A DNA stretch of 14,082 bases from JBDTGE01 sp050742975 (GTDB taxonomy: Bacteria; Actinomycetota; Actinomycetes; Mycobacteriales; Jatrophihabitantaceae). Below are positions 1-6,794 of this stretch, piece after piece. Position 1 is the stretch's first letter, and each line of letters opens with the position of its first letter. The DNA lies in the NCBI GenBank assembly GCA_050742975.1, contig JBOGDQ010000130.1:1-14082 (forward strand), given 5' to 3'. Position numbers and translations under genes: made by a program. The notes beneath the pieces were generated by a model. That model saw only the letters and a program-made list of their open reading frames with translations, had not been told where the DNA came from and did not search any database.

Positions 1-52
1 CCATCGCGGCGGGCAGATGGTCTCGCGCGTCGCTGATGTTCATCGTGGCCAT
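1..52 (-). CDS. Phd/YefM-type antitoxin, N-terminal fragment (runs off left edge)
   Basis: Read on the minus strand from ATG at 52, the first 17 codons give MATMNISDARDHLPAAM and then leave the window. The core ISDARDHLPA closely matches the N-terminal signature of Phd/YefM antitoxins, in which a short beta strand is followed by (S/T)xAR..L. In that family this N-terminal domain binds DNA and the missing C-terminal part neutralises a toxin, often of the PIN/VapC, Doc or RelE class. No toxin is visible because the downstream side is outside the window. A second in-frame ATG lies at 43. I prefer 52 because a TACGAT -10-like box sits six bases before it, which would give a leaderless message. 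Only 17 residues are seen, so the family call rests on a short motif. Confidence 0.65.
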   Translation of the reverse strand, partial: MATMNISDARDHLPAAM

Positions 53-53
53 A

Positions 54-88
54 CCTGAATCGTACAGTTCAGCGCCTGGATCGTACAA
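54..88 (-). promoter_or_regulatory. Promoter/operator of the antitoxin gene: two in-phase direct repeats
   Basis: On the plus strand CCTGAATCGTACA (54-66) is repeated as CCTGGATCGTACA (75-87) with one mismatch and a 21-base period, about two helical turns. On the minus strand the repeats carry TTGTAC (83-88) and TACGAT (59-64) separated by 18 bases, which resemble -35 and -10 boxes, with the ATG six bases downstream. Each candidate box therefore lies in one repeat, as expected for an autorepressed toxin-antitoxin operon in which the antitoxin covers its own promoter. The repeats are seen directly; their role is inferred. Confidence 0.5.
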
Positions 89-143
89 GCAACGTTTCAG
101 ACAAGGATCCGCTCACGGGCGCTGCGGCCGGGGGTCAGATCGG

Positions 144-641
144 TCAGATGCGGGTGCCAGGGTCGAGGTCGATAGCGATCAGGGGCAGTGCCGTGCCGTG
201 CTCGTCAATGCGCGTGCCCAACGTCTGTTCGAGAACCGGTCGCAGCTTCGCCCAAGACCGGGGATGCGCGCTGGCATAACGGCGCAGGGATGCGGTTGCG
301 GCTTCGGTGTCGAGGCGGTGCGCGGTTGCGACTGCCGGTGCATGGCTGCCGAGGTAGACGCGGACCTGCGGATTGGCTTCGACGTTGCGGAACCATTGCG
401 AGCGGTCACCGAAACCGGAGACCACGACGTACCTGCTCGGTGTCGGATGGTCAACGACCTCCAAGACCACGTAGCGCCGGAGCGCGGAGGCGCGCCCCAC
501 GTGTTCGAGCATCAGCAGCCGTTTCCCGAACACGAAGCCAAGCCTGGAGCGATAGACCCAGATCGGCGCCCGAACGAACCAACGAACCCGCAGCAGCGCC
601 GCAGCGCAGCGTGCAATCGGATTCTTGCGCTGTGCGGTCAC
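144..641 (-). CDS. Deazaflavin (F420)-dependent nitroreductase-like protein (DUF385 family)
   Basis: A small single-domain protein of about 165 residues. The GRASALRRYVVLEVV segment followed by VVVSGFGDRSQWFRNVEANP and QVRVYLGS is characteristic of the nitroreductase family deazaflavin-dependent oxidoreductases (DUF385, PF04075). These fold as split beta-barrels and often bind F420H2 or a related flavin to reduce varied substrates. The substrate here cannot be inferred. The frame is open upstream to 743, but the extra residues are Ser/Arg/Gly-rich and unlike the family, so I place the start at GTG 639-641. A purine-rich GAAGGA lies about 20 bases upstream, which is too far to be a good ribosome site, so the start is uncertain. 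The gene stands alone. Its stop overlaps a 9-base tandem duplication (GGTCAGATC/GGTCAGATG). Confidence 0.82.
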   Translation of the reverse strand: MTAQRKNPIARCAAALLRVRWFVRAPIWVYRSRLGFVFGKRLLMLEHVGRASALRRYVVLEVVDHPTPSRYVVVSGFGDRSQWFRNVEANPQVRVYLGSHAPAVATAHRLDTEAATASLRRYASAHPRSWAKLRPVLEQTLGTRIDEHGTALPLIAIDLDPGTRI

Positions 642-723
642 AACACCGATCGTTGCAGAAATCCTTCGGGAATCCTCGGCGCTCCCCCCAGCCACTGCCG
701 ACGACAAGGGCCGTCGCGACCCC

Positions 724-739
724 GATCCGCAAGCGGATC
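724..739. promoter_or_regulatory. Perfect palindrome upstream of the F420-type oxidoreductase gene
   Basis: GATCCGC-aa-GCGGATC is a perfect 7-2-7 inverted repeat lying about 83 bases upstream of the chosen start of the minus-strand oxidoreductase gene. It could be an operator. No promoter boxes can be read with confidence. The heptamer GCGGATC recurs at 9550 and in the spacers at 11898 and 13430, so it may instead be part of the dispersed repeat material. Confidence 0.25.
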
Positions 740-765
740 CCATCTGAACCAGCGGTCCGCCTGCC

Positions 766-882
766 GCAAAGGTGCGCCAAACGGAACACTCAAGGTCGTC
801 CGCCGCTCATGGGCAGCGGTCGCCTCAGGCCCCGGAATCGAGGCCGAGGGCGGTTCGCTTACGAGACGGTCAAGATCGTCCG
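766..882. repeat. Dispersed modular intergenic repeat, locus A
   Basis: This lies in a 396-base non-coding gap (642-1037). Module 1, GCAAAGGT...CAAGGTCGTCCG, spans 766-802 and matches 3078-3114 at about 28 of 37 positions without gaps. A second partial copy, ending ACGAGACGGTCAAGATCGTCC, occupies about 856-882; its last 21 bases (862-882) match 3094-3114 at 20 of 21 positions. Between them, 808-829 (CATGGGCAGcggTCGCC...AGG) resembles module 2 at 3167 and 11908. Nothing else was recognised in the rest of the gap. Confidence 0.5.
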
Positions 883-1037
883 ATGGTCATTTGGTACGGG
901 CCGTGTCCGACCGCCGCATTGCGAGCATGGAATGTGCTTTGCGGGTGTCCTCGCGCCCTGCATTTGCAGCAACATGATCCGCGTATGTCGAGCTACGGAC
1001 GCTTGCGAACCCTTGTCCGCCGCGGTCGGTCCCGCCG

Positions 1038-1238
1038 TCAGCGCTCGTTCTGAGCGTTCCAGCCCTGCGGCCCATAGGAGTCCAAGAACATGTCCAGCGA
1101 TCGCAGCAACTGTGAAGGCACATAGGGCCGGTCTGACTCATCAAGCTCGGCCACGACGTTCGCCACCTCGCCGCGGAGGTCGCCAAGGCGCCAGCGCTGC
1201 GCCATCTCGACAAGCTGCTCGTAAATGCCCGCTTCCAT
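1038..1238 (-). CDS. Small hypothetical protein
   Basis: A 66-residue ORF of unrecognised family. It starts MEAGIYEQLVEMAQRWRLGD, continues with an acidic amphipathic middle (EVANVVAELDESDRPYVPSQ) and ends with GPQGWNAQNER. The composition is balanced in Glu, Leu, Asp and Val and looks like a real soluble, mostly helical protein, unlike the Arg/Pro/Ser-rich translations of the other frames here. An upstream in-frame GTG at 1268 would add ten residues including two Cys and two His. Neither start has a clear ribosome-binding site. It is isolated, between a repeat-bearing spacer and the divergent sigma-factor gene, so context gives no function. It could also be chance coding. Confidence 0.45.
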   Translation of the reverse strand: MEAGIYEQLVEMAQRWRLGDLRGEVANVVAELDESDRPYVPSQLLRSLDMFLDSYGPQGWNAQNER

Positions 1239-1529
1239 GTCTTGATGATGGCAGTCGCAAAGCGCCACCGCTGGAATCGAATGGACACCGATCGCTCTGT
1301 GTGTCCCGCACCAGGATGCGTTGACGGTCGCGCGGCACGGGTCCGCCGTGGTTGGCGATCACGGTGTGGTGGCACTTGGGCGACTCGACGGGTCTCTCAG
1401 CAACGTCGGACCCGTCGCCCGGTGCTCGTCTATGGGCAGCAGGACCGCTGAGGCCGTGGCTGTAAGGAGCGTGCTACATCTCCGGGCGATTGCGTGCAAC
1501 GCTTTCGCTGTCTGCGTCATAGGAGTGGT

Positions 1530-2117
1530 GTGGGAGTCGACGAACGTTCGGACGCTGAGCTTCTAGCCAGGTCCCGGTTGCGGCCCGAGGTCCTCGGTGA
1601 GCTATACGAGCGGCACGCGGGAGCGGTATACCGCTACCTCGCCCGACGAGTCGGACAGTCGGTCGCCGAAGACCTGCTTTCGGAGGTGTTCCTCGCCGCG
1701 ATGGATGCGCGGATGCGGGTGGTGCCCCACGCGAGTGGGTCAGCGCTGCCGTGGCTCTACGGAATAGCTGGGAACGTCCTTCGCGCACACCTGCGACGCA
1801 CCACCCGCCGCGAAGGGACTGGCCACGACCAGACGATGGACTGGGACGCAGTAGACAGCCGCGTGGACGCCGAAGCCAAACGAGCACAGCTTCGCGCAGC
1901 TCTCGGGCAGCTCACGCCAGGCGAGCGCGAGCTGCTCCTGCTCGTCGCGTGGGAGGGGCTCACACCCGCCGAGGCAGCGCGTGCTCTCGGCATCAACCAA
2001 GTCGCCGCACGAAGTCGACTCCACCGTGCACGCCAACGCGCCCAGCAGTCGCTGGCCACCAGCGGCTCACCGGCAGCCACGAGCGCCATCGAGCACATCA
2101 CAACCAGGAGGACCTGA
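1530..2117 (+). CDS. ECF (sigma-70 family group 4) RNA polymerase sigma factor
   Basis: A 195-residue protein with both ECF sigma domains. Region 2 spans about residues 24-90 (LGELYERHAGAVYRYLARRV, AEDLLSEVFLAA, then LPWLYGIAGNVLRAHLRR). Region 4 spans about 119-170 (LTPGERELLLLVAWEGLTPAEAA, then the helix-turn-helix ALGINQVAARSRLHRARQR). It would direct core polymerase to an alternative promoter set. I chose GTG 1530 because AGGAG at 1521-1525 sits 4 bases upstream. An in-frame ATG at 1494 would add 12 residues outside the conserved domain. The stop is one base before the next start, so the two genes are surely one operon. The neighbour is a single-span membrane protein, as is common for ECF factors held by a membrane partner. 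No convincing autoregulatory promoter was found upstream. Confidence 0.9.
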   Translation: MGVDERSDAELLARSRLRPEVLGELYERHAGAVYRYLARRVGQSVAEDLLSEVFLAAMDARMRVVPHASGSALPWLYGIAGNVLRAHLRRTTRREGTGHDQTMDWDAVDSRVDAEAKRAQLRAALGQLTPGERELLLLVAWEGLTPAEAARALGINQVAARSRLHRARQRAQQSLATSGSPAATSAIEHITTRRT

Positions 2118-2118
2118 C

Positions 2119-2985
2119 ATGAGCGCCACTTTGGACCAGCTGCTAGCTGACACTGCTCACGTTGACGACCTTCCTGCCGCGTTGTTCGCACGCGGCCTGG
2201 ACGAACTCGACGCCGCTATCGAACGCCACGCGTCACTGGCCCGAGTCCCGATCATCCGCACCCCGCCGCATCGCAAACTCCGCCGGGGCGGCCTGGTCGC
2301 TGCCGCAGTCGCGGCCGTCATCACGATCCCGATCATCGCGGGCGGAGTACTGCACCCAGGCGATGCGGCCGCGGCCACCGTGCTGCGCCAAGCAGGCCAC
2401 GCGGCAGGCACACAACCCGGCGGATGGCCGGACGACGCTTACTGGCACGTCACCTCGACGTACGTCCGCGACGGGCACACCTACCAACGCGACATCTGGA
2501 TCGCACACCACGGCGAGGCCTTCCTGCTCGACCGCGGACTGCCTGGTGACCCCGGCGTCATCTCACTCGGCGCATCGATCTTCGACGCAGGCGCTGCCCA
2601 GCTGACCTGGGACCAGCTCTATGCGCTACCTACGAACCCAGGCGAGCTCGCAACCGCGCTTCGCCGCGATGCCCAGGGCGGCGGCACCAGCCTGGATGAG
2701 GAGCTGTTTGCGGTCGCCGCGGATCTCCTGCGCGAATCACCAGCTCCACCGGCGTTACGCGAAGCCCTCTACGACGTCGCTGCGAACACCTCCGGAGTCC
2801 ACCTCAAAGGCAAAGTCACCGACCCCGCCGGGCGAATCGGCACCGCCGTCGAACGCGACGGCGAAACACTCATCATCGATACCGCTACCGGCCAGCTACT
2901 CGACGACACTCAAGGTGACAACTTCTCCGCCACCTACCTCAGCCAAGGACCAACCAACTCCGCCCCGCCGCTCACCACGAAGTGA
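2119..2985 (+). CDS. CU044_5270-like membrane protein, probable sigma-factor partner
   Basis: 288 residues. A cytoplasmic N-terminus of about 55 residues (MSATLDQLLADTAHVDDLP...) is followed by a single hydrophobic span at about 56-78 preceded by basic residues (HRKLRRGG), then an extracytoplasmic domain of about 210 residues with aromatic, beta-rich stretches (YWHVTSTYVRDGHTYQRDIWIAHHG; HLKGKVTDPAGRIGTAVERDG). This layout, and coupling to an ECF sigma gene, match the actinobacterial proteins annotated as CU044_5270 family. No zinc-binding HxxxCxxC anti-sigma motif is present, so an anti-sigma role is inferred from context and topology only. AGGAGG at 2106-2111 lies 7 bases before the ATG and overlaps the end of the sigma gene, indicating translational coupling. 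The C-terminus is Pro/Thr-rich and ends at TGA 2983-2985. Confidence 0.8.
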   Translation: MSATLDQLLADTAHVDDLPAALFARGLDELDAAIERHASLARVPIIRTPPHRKLRRGGLVAAAVAAVITIPIIAGGVLHPGDAAAATVLRQAGHAAGTQPGGWPDDAYWHVTSTYVRDGHTYQRDIWIAHHGEAFLLDRGLPGDPGVISLGASIFDAGAAQLTWDQLYALPTNPGELATALRRDAQGGGTSLDEELFAVAADLLRESPAPPALREALYDVAANTSGVHLKGKVTDPAGRIGTAVERDGETLIIDTATGQLLDDTQGDNFSATYLSQGPTNSAPPLTTK

Positions 2986-2997
2986 CCTGCGCTGCTA

Positions 2998-3050
2998 CGG
3001 GCACTGGTTTGGCGCGGTGGAGGCCACGAACAGGGCGCGTTCAGTGCCCG
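2998..3050 (+). terminator. Stem-loop just downstream of the sigma-factor operon
   Basis: CGGGCACTG (2998-3006) and CAGTGCCCG (3042-3050) are perfect 9-base complements 13 bases after the stop codon. The 35-base loop contains a smaller hairpin (GTGG-agg-CCAC). There is no U tract, which is usual for actinobacterial terminators. The long loop makes a structured 3' end or small RNA possible as well. Confidence 0.4.
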
Positions 3051-3077
3051 GTCACCGGTCCATCCGGACAGCCGCCC

Positions 3078-3259
3078 GCAAAGGTCCGTCATGCGAGACG
3101 GTCAAGTTCGTCCGCTCGCAGGTGCTGGTCGTGTTCGACGTTCATGTCGCGAGCGCGCAGGGTTCACATCGGGCAGTCGCCAGGTGACGGGGCGTTGATC
3201 ATCCCGCAGTTCGCTCGGCGCCTAGGTGTCACCGCGCACCGTCGAGGTTGCGTAGGGCA
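3078..3259. repeat. Dispersed modular intergenic repeat, locus B
   Basis: This fills the middle of the 367-base gap between the convergent genes ending at 2985 and 3353. Module 1 (GCAAAGGT...CAAGTTCGTCCG) is at 3078-3114. Module 2 (CATCGGGCAGTCGCC...GGGGCG) is at 3167-3194 and matches 11908-11935 at 26 of 28 positions. TTGATC at 3195 and TCATCCCGCAGTTCGC at 3199-3214 follow; the latter matches 13484-13499 at 15 of 16. CCGTCGAGGTT...GGCA closes the element at 3239-3259 and recurs at 11994-12016. No ORF covers it convincingly. Confidence 0.55.
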
Positions 3260-3352
3260 TTCCGATCAGGCGGCGCCGACATGGCCGAGGTGGGGTGCGC
3301 TCGCCATGCCGTTCTTGTTGTTGCCGGGAGCACGGACAGCATCCAGTGTCGG

Positions 3353-4633
3353 TTAGTTCGCGGGGGCTGCTCGTATGGCGATCTGGCTGAGGGGAGGCAG
3401 CGCGCGGCCCGTGATGTCGGTGAGGTCCGTGATCTGGCCAGTGCCTGCATTCACGGCGTAGACGTCGCCGCTGGCGCCGGTGGCGAACACCCATCGGCTG
3501 TCGGGTGACCAGACCAGCGACTGTTCGTTGGCGGTGGACAGGTTAACGTGCGGGGAGAGTGTGTGCGCAGTGCCGGTCGCGAGGTCGATGGTCTCGATCG
3601 CGGGCGATGGTGATCGGACAAGCAGCGCGGCCATGGTTCCGTCCGGTGAGATCGCGCCAGGTAGCACGCCGTCGCGGACGGGGGCAGTGTCAAGTTCGCG
3701 CCGGGCGCCGGTGGATCGATTGATGAGCATGGTCGTGCAGCGGTGCCGCCGGTCGCACTCGGAGATCAGCCAGCGGGTGGGTCCGACGGCCAGGACGGTC
3801 CCAGGGCTGATCCGGCTGCTGTGGTCGGGGCGAGTGTCGTACGCGCCGGTGCCGATGTCGGGGTACAGGACGTATCCGGTCTGATCGGGGATGGCGCTCA
3901 GCGGTGAACTGCCCGCCGGGATGGGAAGTGTCAGCCCAGTGCGGCGGCCGTCTGTCCCGACCAGCACCATCCGGTTCGGCTCGTCTCCGCTCACCGGCAC
4001 CCAGACGTGGTTCGGGTCCGGTCCGGGGAACGCCGGCCCGCCGTCGCCGAGCGCTCCGGTCAGCGAACGTGCCGGTTGTCCGTCGGGAATCAGGTAGCCG
4101 GGCACGAAGTCGATCGGACGCACCAGCGCCCAACCGTTGCCGGCAATGAACGACACCGGCCCGCTGCTCGACAGCGTCGGAACGGTGGTGCGGGTGATGC
4201 GGCCGCGAGCCAATGCGACACGGACGACGACCCCGTCGCCGCGGCCGTACAGCTCCCAACCGGCGTTCACGCCCAGCAGCGGTCCAGCCAATTGAATAGC
4301 CGTGATCGTTGGCGCCGTTGTCAGCGATGGGCTCGCCGCAGGCGATGTACCCGGTGCCGAGACCGACGGCTGAGTCTGTATTGACGGGCGGCTCGGTGGT
4401 GACGCGGAGGGTTTGGTTTCGAGGTGCACGATCAGGGTGGTCACGACGGCGACAGCGACAGCGACGAGGAGGAACGGGAGCCATGAAGGCCATCGATGAG
4501 CCGGCGTCGGCAGCACATCGTCTGCTTCGCCACCGCTCGGGTCGGCGCCGAAATACTCAACGTCGTGCGATGGTGTGTCCTCGTCTTGGCCCACGCAACC
4601 ATTATCATGTGCGCTCCACAACGGCGACAACAC
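3353..4633 (-). CDS. Membrane-anchored beta-propeller-like (TolB/WD40-type) protein
   Basis: Up to 426 residues. An acidic cytoplasmic N-terminus is followed by one hydrophobic span at about 51-69 (WLPFLLVAVAVAVVTTLIV), a Pro/Ser/Thr-rich linker at about 73-107, and an exported domain at about 110-425. That domain has repeated short beta motifs including ISPDGTMAALLV (328-339) and WSPDSRWVFATG (375-386), typical of TolB/WD40-like propeller blades. Two cysteines (293 and 299) could pair outside the cell. No catalytic motif is seen, so a binding or scaffold role is likely but unproven. The start is uncertain: GTG 4633 is the longest option, and GTG 4594 would drop 13 residues with no better ribosome site. 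The gene is convergent with the sigma-factor operon and downstream of, but separated from, the response-regulator gene. Confidence 0.75.
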   Translation of the reverse strand: MLSPLWSAHDNGCVGQDEDTPSHDVEYFGADPSGGEADDVLPTPAHRWPSWLPFLLVAVAVAVVTTLIVHLETKPSASPPSRPSIQTQPSVSAPGTSPAASPSLTTAPTITAIQLAGPLLGVNAGWELYGRGDGVVVRVALARGRITRTTVPTLSSSGPVSFIAGNGWALVRPIDFVPGYLIPDGQPARSLTGALGDGGPAFPGPDPNHVWVPVSGDEPNRMVLVGTDGRRTGLTLPIPAGSSPLSAIPDQTGYVLYPDIGTGAYDTRPDHSSRISPGTVLAVGPTRWLISECDRRHRCTTMLINRSTGARRELDTAPVRDGVLPGAISPDGTMAALLVRSPSPAIETIDLATGTAHTLSPHVNLSTANEQSLVWSPDSRWVFATGASGDVYAVNAGTGQITDLTDITGRALPPLSQIAIRAAPAN

Positions 4634-4645
4634 GCGGATCCGTCA

Positions 4646-4729
4646 CAGCCAACTCGAGGAGCCGGAGGAGCGAAGTCTCACCGACTGCGCAGCGACGACC
4701 CCTCATCGAGTTGCAGCCAACTCGACGAG
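4646..4729. repeat. 16-base direct repeat pair
   Basis: CAGCCAACTCGAGGAG (4646-4661) recurs as CAGCCAACTCGACGAG (4714-4729) with one mismatch. The second copy forms the loop edge and right arm of the stem-loop at 4701-4730. The first lies just upstream of the propeller-protein start, so the pair may have a regulatory role or may be a duplicated terminator half. Confidence 0.4.
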
Positions 4730-4730
4730 G
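4701..4730 (-). terminator. Terminator-like hairpin after the two-component operon
   Basis: CCTCATCGAGTTG (4701-4713) and CAACTCGACGAGG (4718-4730) form a 13-base stem with a 4-base loop, about 55 bases beyond the response-regulator stop. The single imperfect pair is A-C in a plus-strand transcript but G-U in a minus-strand transcript. The stem is therefore fully paired only in RNA from the two-component operon, which supports termination in that direction. No U tract is present. Confidence 0.5.
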
Positions 4731-4785
4731 TGACAACTGCCGTGCCGCAAGCGGATGGGCTTGCGGGACCATACGGGGCTTCACC

Positions 4786-5454
4786 TCAGCGCTCGCCGGG
4801 GGTTACGAGTTCGCCTTCGTATGCGGCGACGACGAGTTGCGCGCGGTCGCGGGCGGCGAGCTTGGTCATGATTCTGCTGACGTGTGTCTTGACCGTGAGT
4901 GGGCTGAGGTAGAGCTTGCCGGCGATCTCGTCGTTGGACAGCCCGCGGCCGACGAGGGTGAGGACTTCGCGTTCCCGCTCGGTGAGGTGGTCGAGGCCGG
5001 TGACCGGCGCGAGCCGGCCGGGCTGCGGGCGGGAGGTGATGTCGGCGATCAGCCGACGGGTGACGCTGGGCGAGAGCAGCGCGTCGCCGCGCGCGACCAC
5101 CCGGATCGCCTGCAGCAGCTCGCCCGGCTCGGTGTCCTTGACGAGGAAGCCGGAGGCACCGGCCCGCAGCGCCTGGTACACGTACTCGTCCGCCTCGAAG
5201 GTGGTGAGGACCAGCACCCGTACGCCGGCGAGGTCCTCGCTCGCGGCGATTCGCCTGGTGGCCTCCAGTCCGTCGACGCCGGGCATCCGGATGTCCATCA
5301 GGACGACGTCGGCCCGGGTCGCGGCCGCGAGCTGGACGGCCTGTGCGCCGTCGGCGGCCTCGCCGACGACCTCGAGGTCGTCGGCTGAGTCGAGCAGCGC
5401 GCGGAATCCGGCGCGGATCAGCGCCTGGTCGTCGGCGAGTAGCACCCGGATCAC
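4786..5454 (-). CDS. NarL/LuxR-family response regulator
   Basis: 222 residues. The receiver domain (about 1-120) has the acidic pair D8/D9, phosphoacceptor D54 in VVLMDIRMPGVDG, T84/T85 in VLVLTTFEADEYVYQA and K106 in ASGFLVKDTEP. A LuxR-type helix-turn-helix domain (about 155-215) has LTEREREVLTLVGRGLSNDEIA followed by LSPLTVKTHVSRIMTKL. All phosphorylation residues are intact, so it should be switched by the neighbouring kinase and bind DNA as a dimer. It starts at GTG 5454 within the kinase stop (GTGA, 4-base overlap), showing translational coupling. The likely target is the divergent MMPL gene, and its own operon, through the palindrome at 6683-6702. That target is inferred from position. 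Confidence 0.93.
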   Translation of the reverse strand: MIRVLLADDQALIRAGFRALLDSADDLEVVGEAADGAQAVQLAAATRADVVLMDIRMPGVDGLEATRRIAASEDLAGVRVLVLTTFEADEYVYQALRAGASGFLVKDTEPGELLQAIRVVARGDALLSPSVTRRLIADITSRPQPGRLAPVTGLDHLTEREREVLTLVGRGLSNDEIAGKLYLSPLTVKTHVSRIMTKLAARDRAQLVVAAYEGELVTPGER

Positions 5455-6626
5455 GTCGGCCCCTCCGTCGGCAGCGTGGCGACAACCTGGAACCCGCCGT
5501 CCGTGCCGCGTTCGGCGCGCAGCATGCCACCGACCGCGGCGGCCCGCTCACGCATGCCGAGCAGCCCGTGTCCGCCTCGGTTCGACTCGCCTCCGGCCGG
5601 CCCGCGGCCGGTGTCGGCGACTTCGATTCGCAGCACGCTGTCGCGGTAGTCCAGGGTGAGGGTCGCGGCGGCCGGCCCGGCGTGCCGGATCGCGTTGGTG
5701 AGCGACTCTTGTACGATCCGGTAGGCGGCCAGCTCCACCGGGGCGGGTAGTGGGCGCGGCCTCCCGACACGTCGCACGGTCATGTTCAGCCCGGAGGCCT
5801 CTGCGGATGCGACCAGCGTGTCGATCTCGGCCAGTGTCGGCGCCGGCTGCGTCGACTCGGCCTCGTCCGCCTGTCGCAGTACCGACAGGATCGAGCGCAG
5901 CTCTGCCAGTCCGCGCTTGCTCTGCTCGCGGATCGCGGCGAAAGCCTGGGCGGCCGACGGAGGCAGGTCGGCGCCGACATGCGCGGCCACCCCGGCCTGG
6001 ACGTTGATCGTGGCCATGGTGTGCGCGACGACGTCGTGCAACTCGCGGGCGATCCGCAACCGCTCGGCCCCGACCCGGCGCCGGGCCTCCTCATCGCGGG
6101 CGTAGTCGACATAGGCGCGTCGGTTGGCCACGGCCAGCCCGGCGAACAGTGCGGCGGCGATCAGGAACGGCGTGGTGTCGAACGCACCGCCGTAGCGGCC
6201 GAGCGCCGGCGCGTTGAACGCCGTGGTGAACGAGGTCAGCGTCAGCAGCGTGACGACGGCGGCTGCAGTGGCGCGGCGCCAGGGCACCGCGACGGCGACC
6301 GAGTAGAGCGCGACGGTCGGTGCGAGCAGCACCGAGCCGTTGACGTACCCCAGGCCGGTGTAAACCAAGGCGCCCGCGAGCGCGACGGCCAGGGTCGCCA
6401 TCGGGTACCGGCGGCGCCAGATCAACGCGAGCGCGGCCGCGGCGACGAGCAGGTACGCCGGCCACGGCGCGACCGGCACGTGATATCCATGCGACACCTC
6501 GTCACCCGGCTGCGAGGGATAGGACTCGCCCATCGAGCCCCCGACGGTGAGCGCGGCCATCACCAGCGCGAAGAGCACGTCGGAGACCCGCGGCGGCAGC
6601 CGCCAGCGCAGCCGGATCTCAGACAC
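5451..6626 (-). CDS. NarL-type sensor histidine kinase
   Basis: 391 residues from GTG 6626. About six hydrophobic segments fill the first 170 residues (for example APWPAYLLVAAAALALIW and FLIAAALFAGLAVA). A HisKA_3 dimerisation domain follows with the phosphoacceptor His (about residue 197) in RIARELHDVVAHTMA. The HATPase domain has its N box in ESLTNAIRHAG, G1 box in ADTGRGP and G2 box in GGHGLLGMRERA. All key motifs are present, so the enzyme should autophosphorylate and pass phosphate to the adjacent regulator. There is no large extracellular sensor domain, which suggests sensing within the membrane or the short loop after the first span. An upstream GTG at 6677 would add 17 residues but lies only 5 bases from the palindrome, so I prefer 6626. 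Neither has a strong ribosome site. Confidence 0.92.
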   Translation of the reverse strand: MSEIRLRWRLPPRVSDVLFALVMAALTVGGSMGESYPSQPGDEVSHGYHVPVAPWPAYLLVAAAALALIWRRRYPMATLAVALAGALVYTGLGYVNGSVLLAPTVALYSVAVAVPWRRATAAAVVTLLTLTSFTTAFNAPALGRYGGAFDTTPFLIAAALFAGLAVANRRAYVDYARDEEARRRVGAERLRIARELHDVVAHTMATINVQAGVAAHVGADLPPSAAQAFAAIREQSKRGLAELRSILSVLRQADEAESTQPAPTLAEIDTLVASAEASGLNMTVRRVGRPRPLPAPVELAAYRIVQESLTNAIRHAGPAAATLTLDYRDSVLRIEVADTGRGPAGGESNRGGHGLLGMRERAAAVGGMLRAERGTDGGFQVVATLPTEGPT

Positions 6627-6682
6627 GGGTCGAGCGTAGGCGCGGCGCGCCCCGTCGGCGTCCTCCCGGAAGAGCACCGCGC

Positions 6683-6702
6683 CGTACTCCCGCTGGAGTA
6701 CG
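6683..6702. promoter_or_regulatory. Palindromic operator between the two-component operon and the MMPL gene
   Basis: CGTACTCC (6683-6690) and GGAGTACG (6695-6702) are perfect 8-base complements around a 4-base loop, in the 168-base gap between divergent genes. The spacing and symmetry suit a dimeric LuxR-type response regulator. Position suggests joint control of kinase-regulator and transporter transcription. The palindrome is seen directly; the binding protein is inferred. Confidence 0.6.
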
Positions 6703-6794
6703 CCGCGGGACGCGCAACGCGCCCGGTGGAGGACGACGGACTACGACTCGCCGCTGCAGGCTCGAGCTGCCCAAGCAGACGAGGAGAACCTGCC

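Noticed and set aside
36..1324. Long plus-strand open frames at 36-977 and 188-1324
   Set aside because: The translations are Arg/Pro/Ser-rich without domains and oppose the minus-strand F420-type gene. They are high-GC antisense frames.
1490..1520. Possible ECF autoregulatory promoter (CAAC at 1497 and CGTC at 1515)
   Set aside because: The spacer is 14 bases, shorter than the usual 16-17, the -35 box lacks GGAAC, and it lies too close to the start at 1530.
5979..6794. The open frame continuing upstream of the MMPL start to 5979
   Set aside because: It opposes the kinase gene and gives Arg/Gly-rich sequence. ATG 6795 has a good ribosome site and the family's standard N-terminus.
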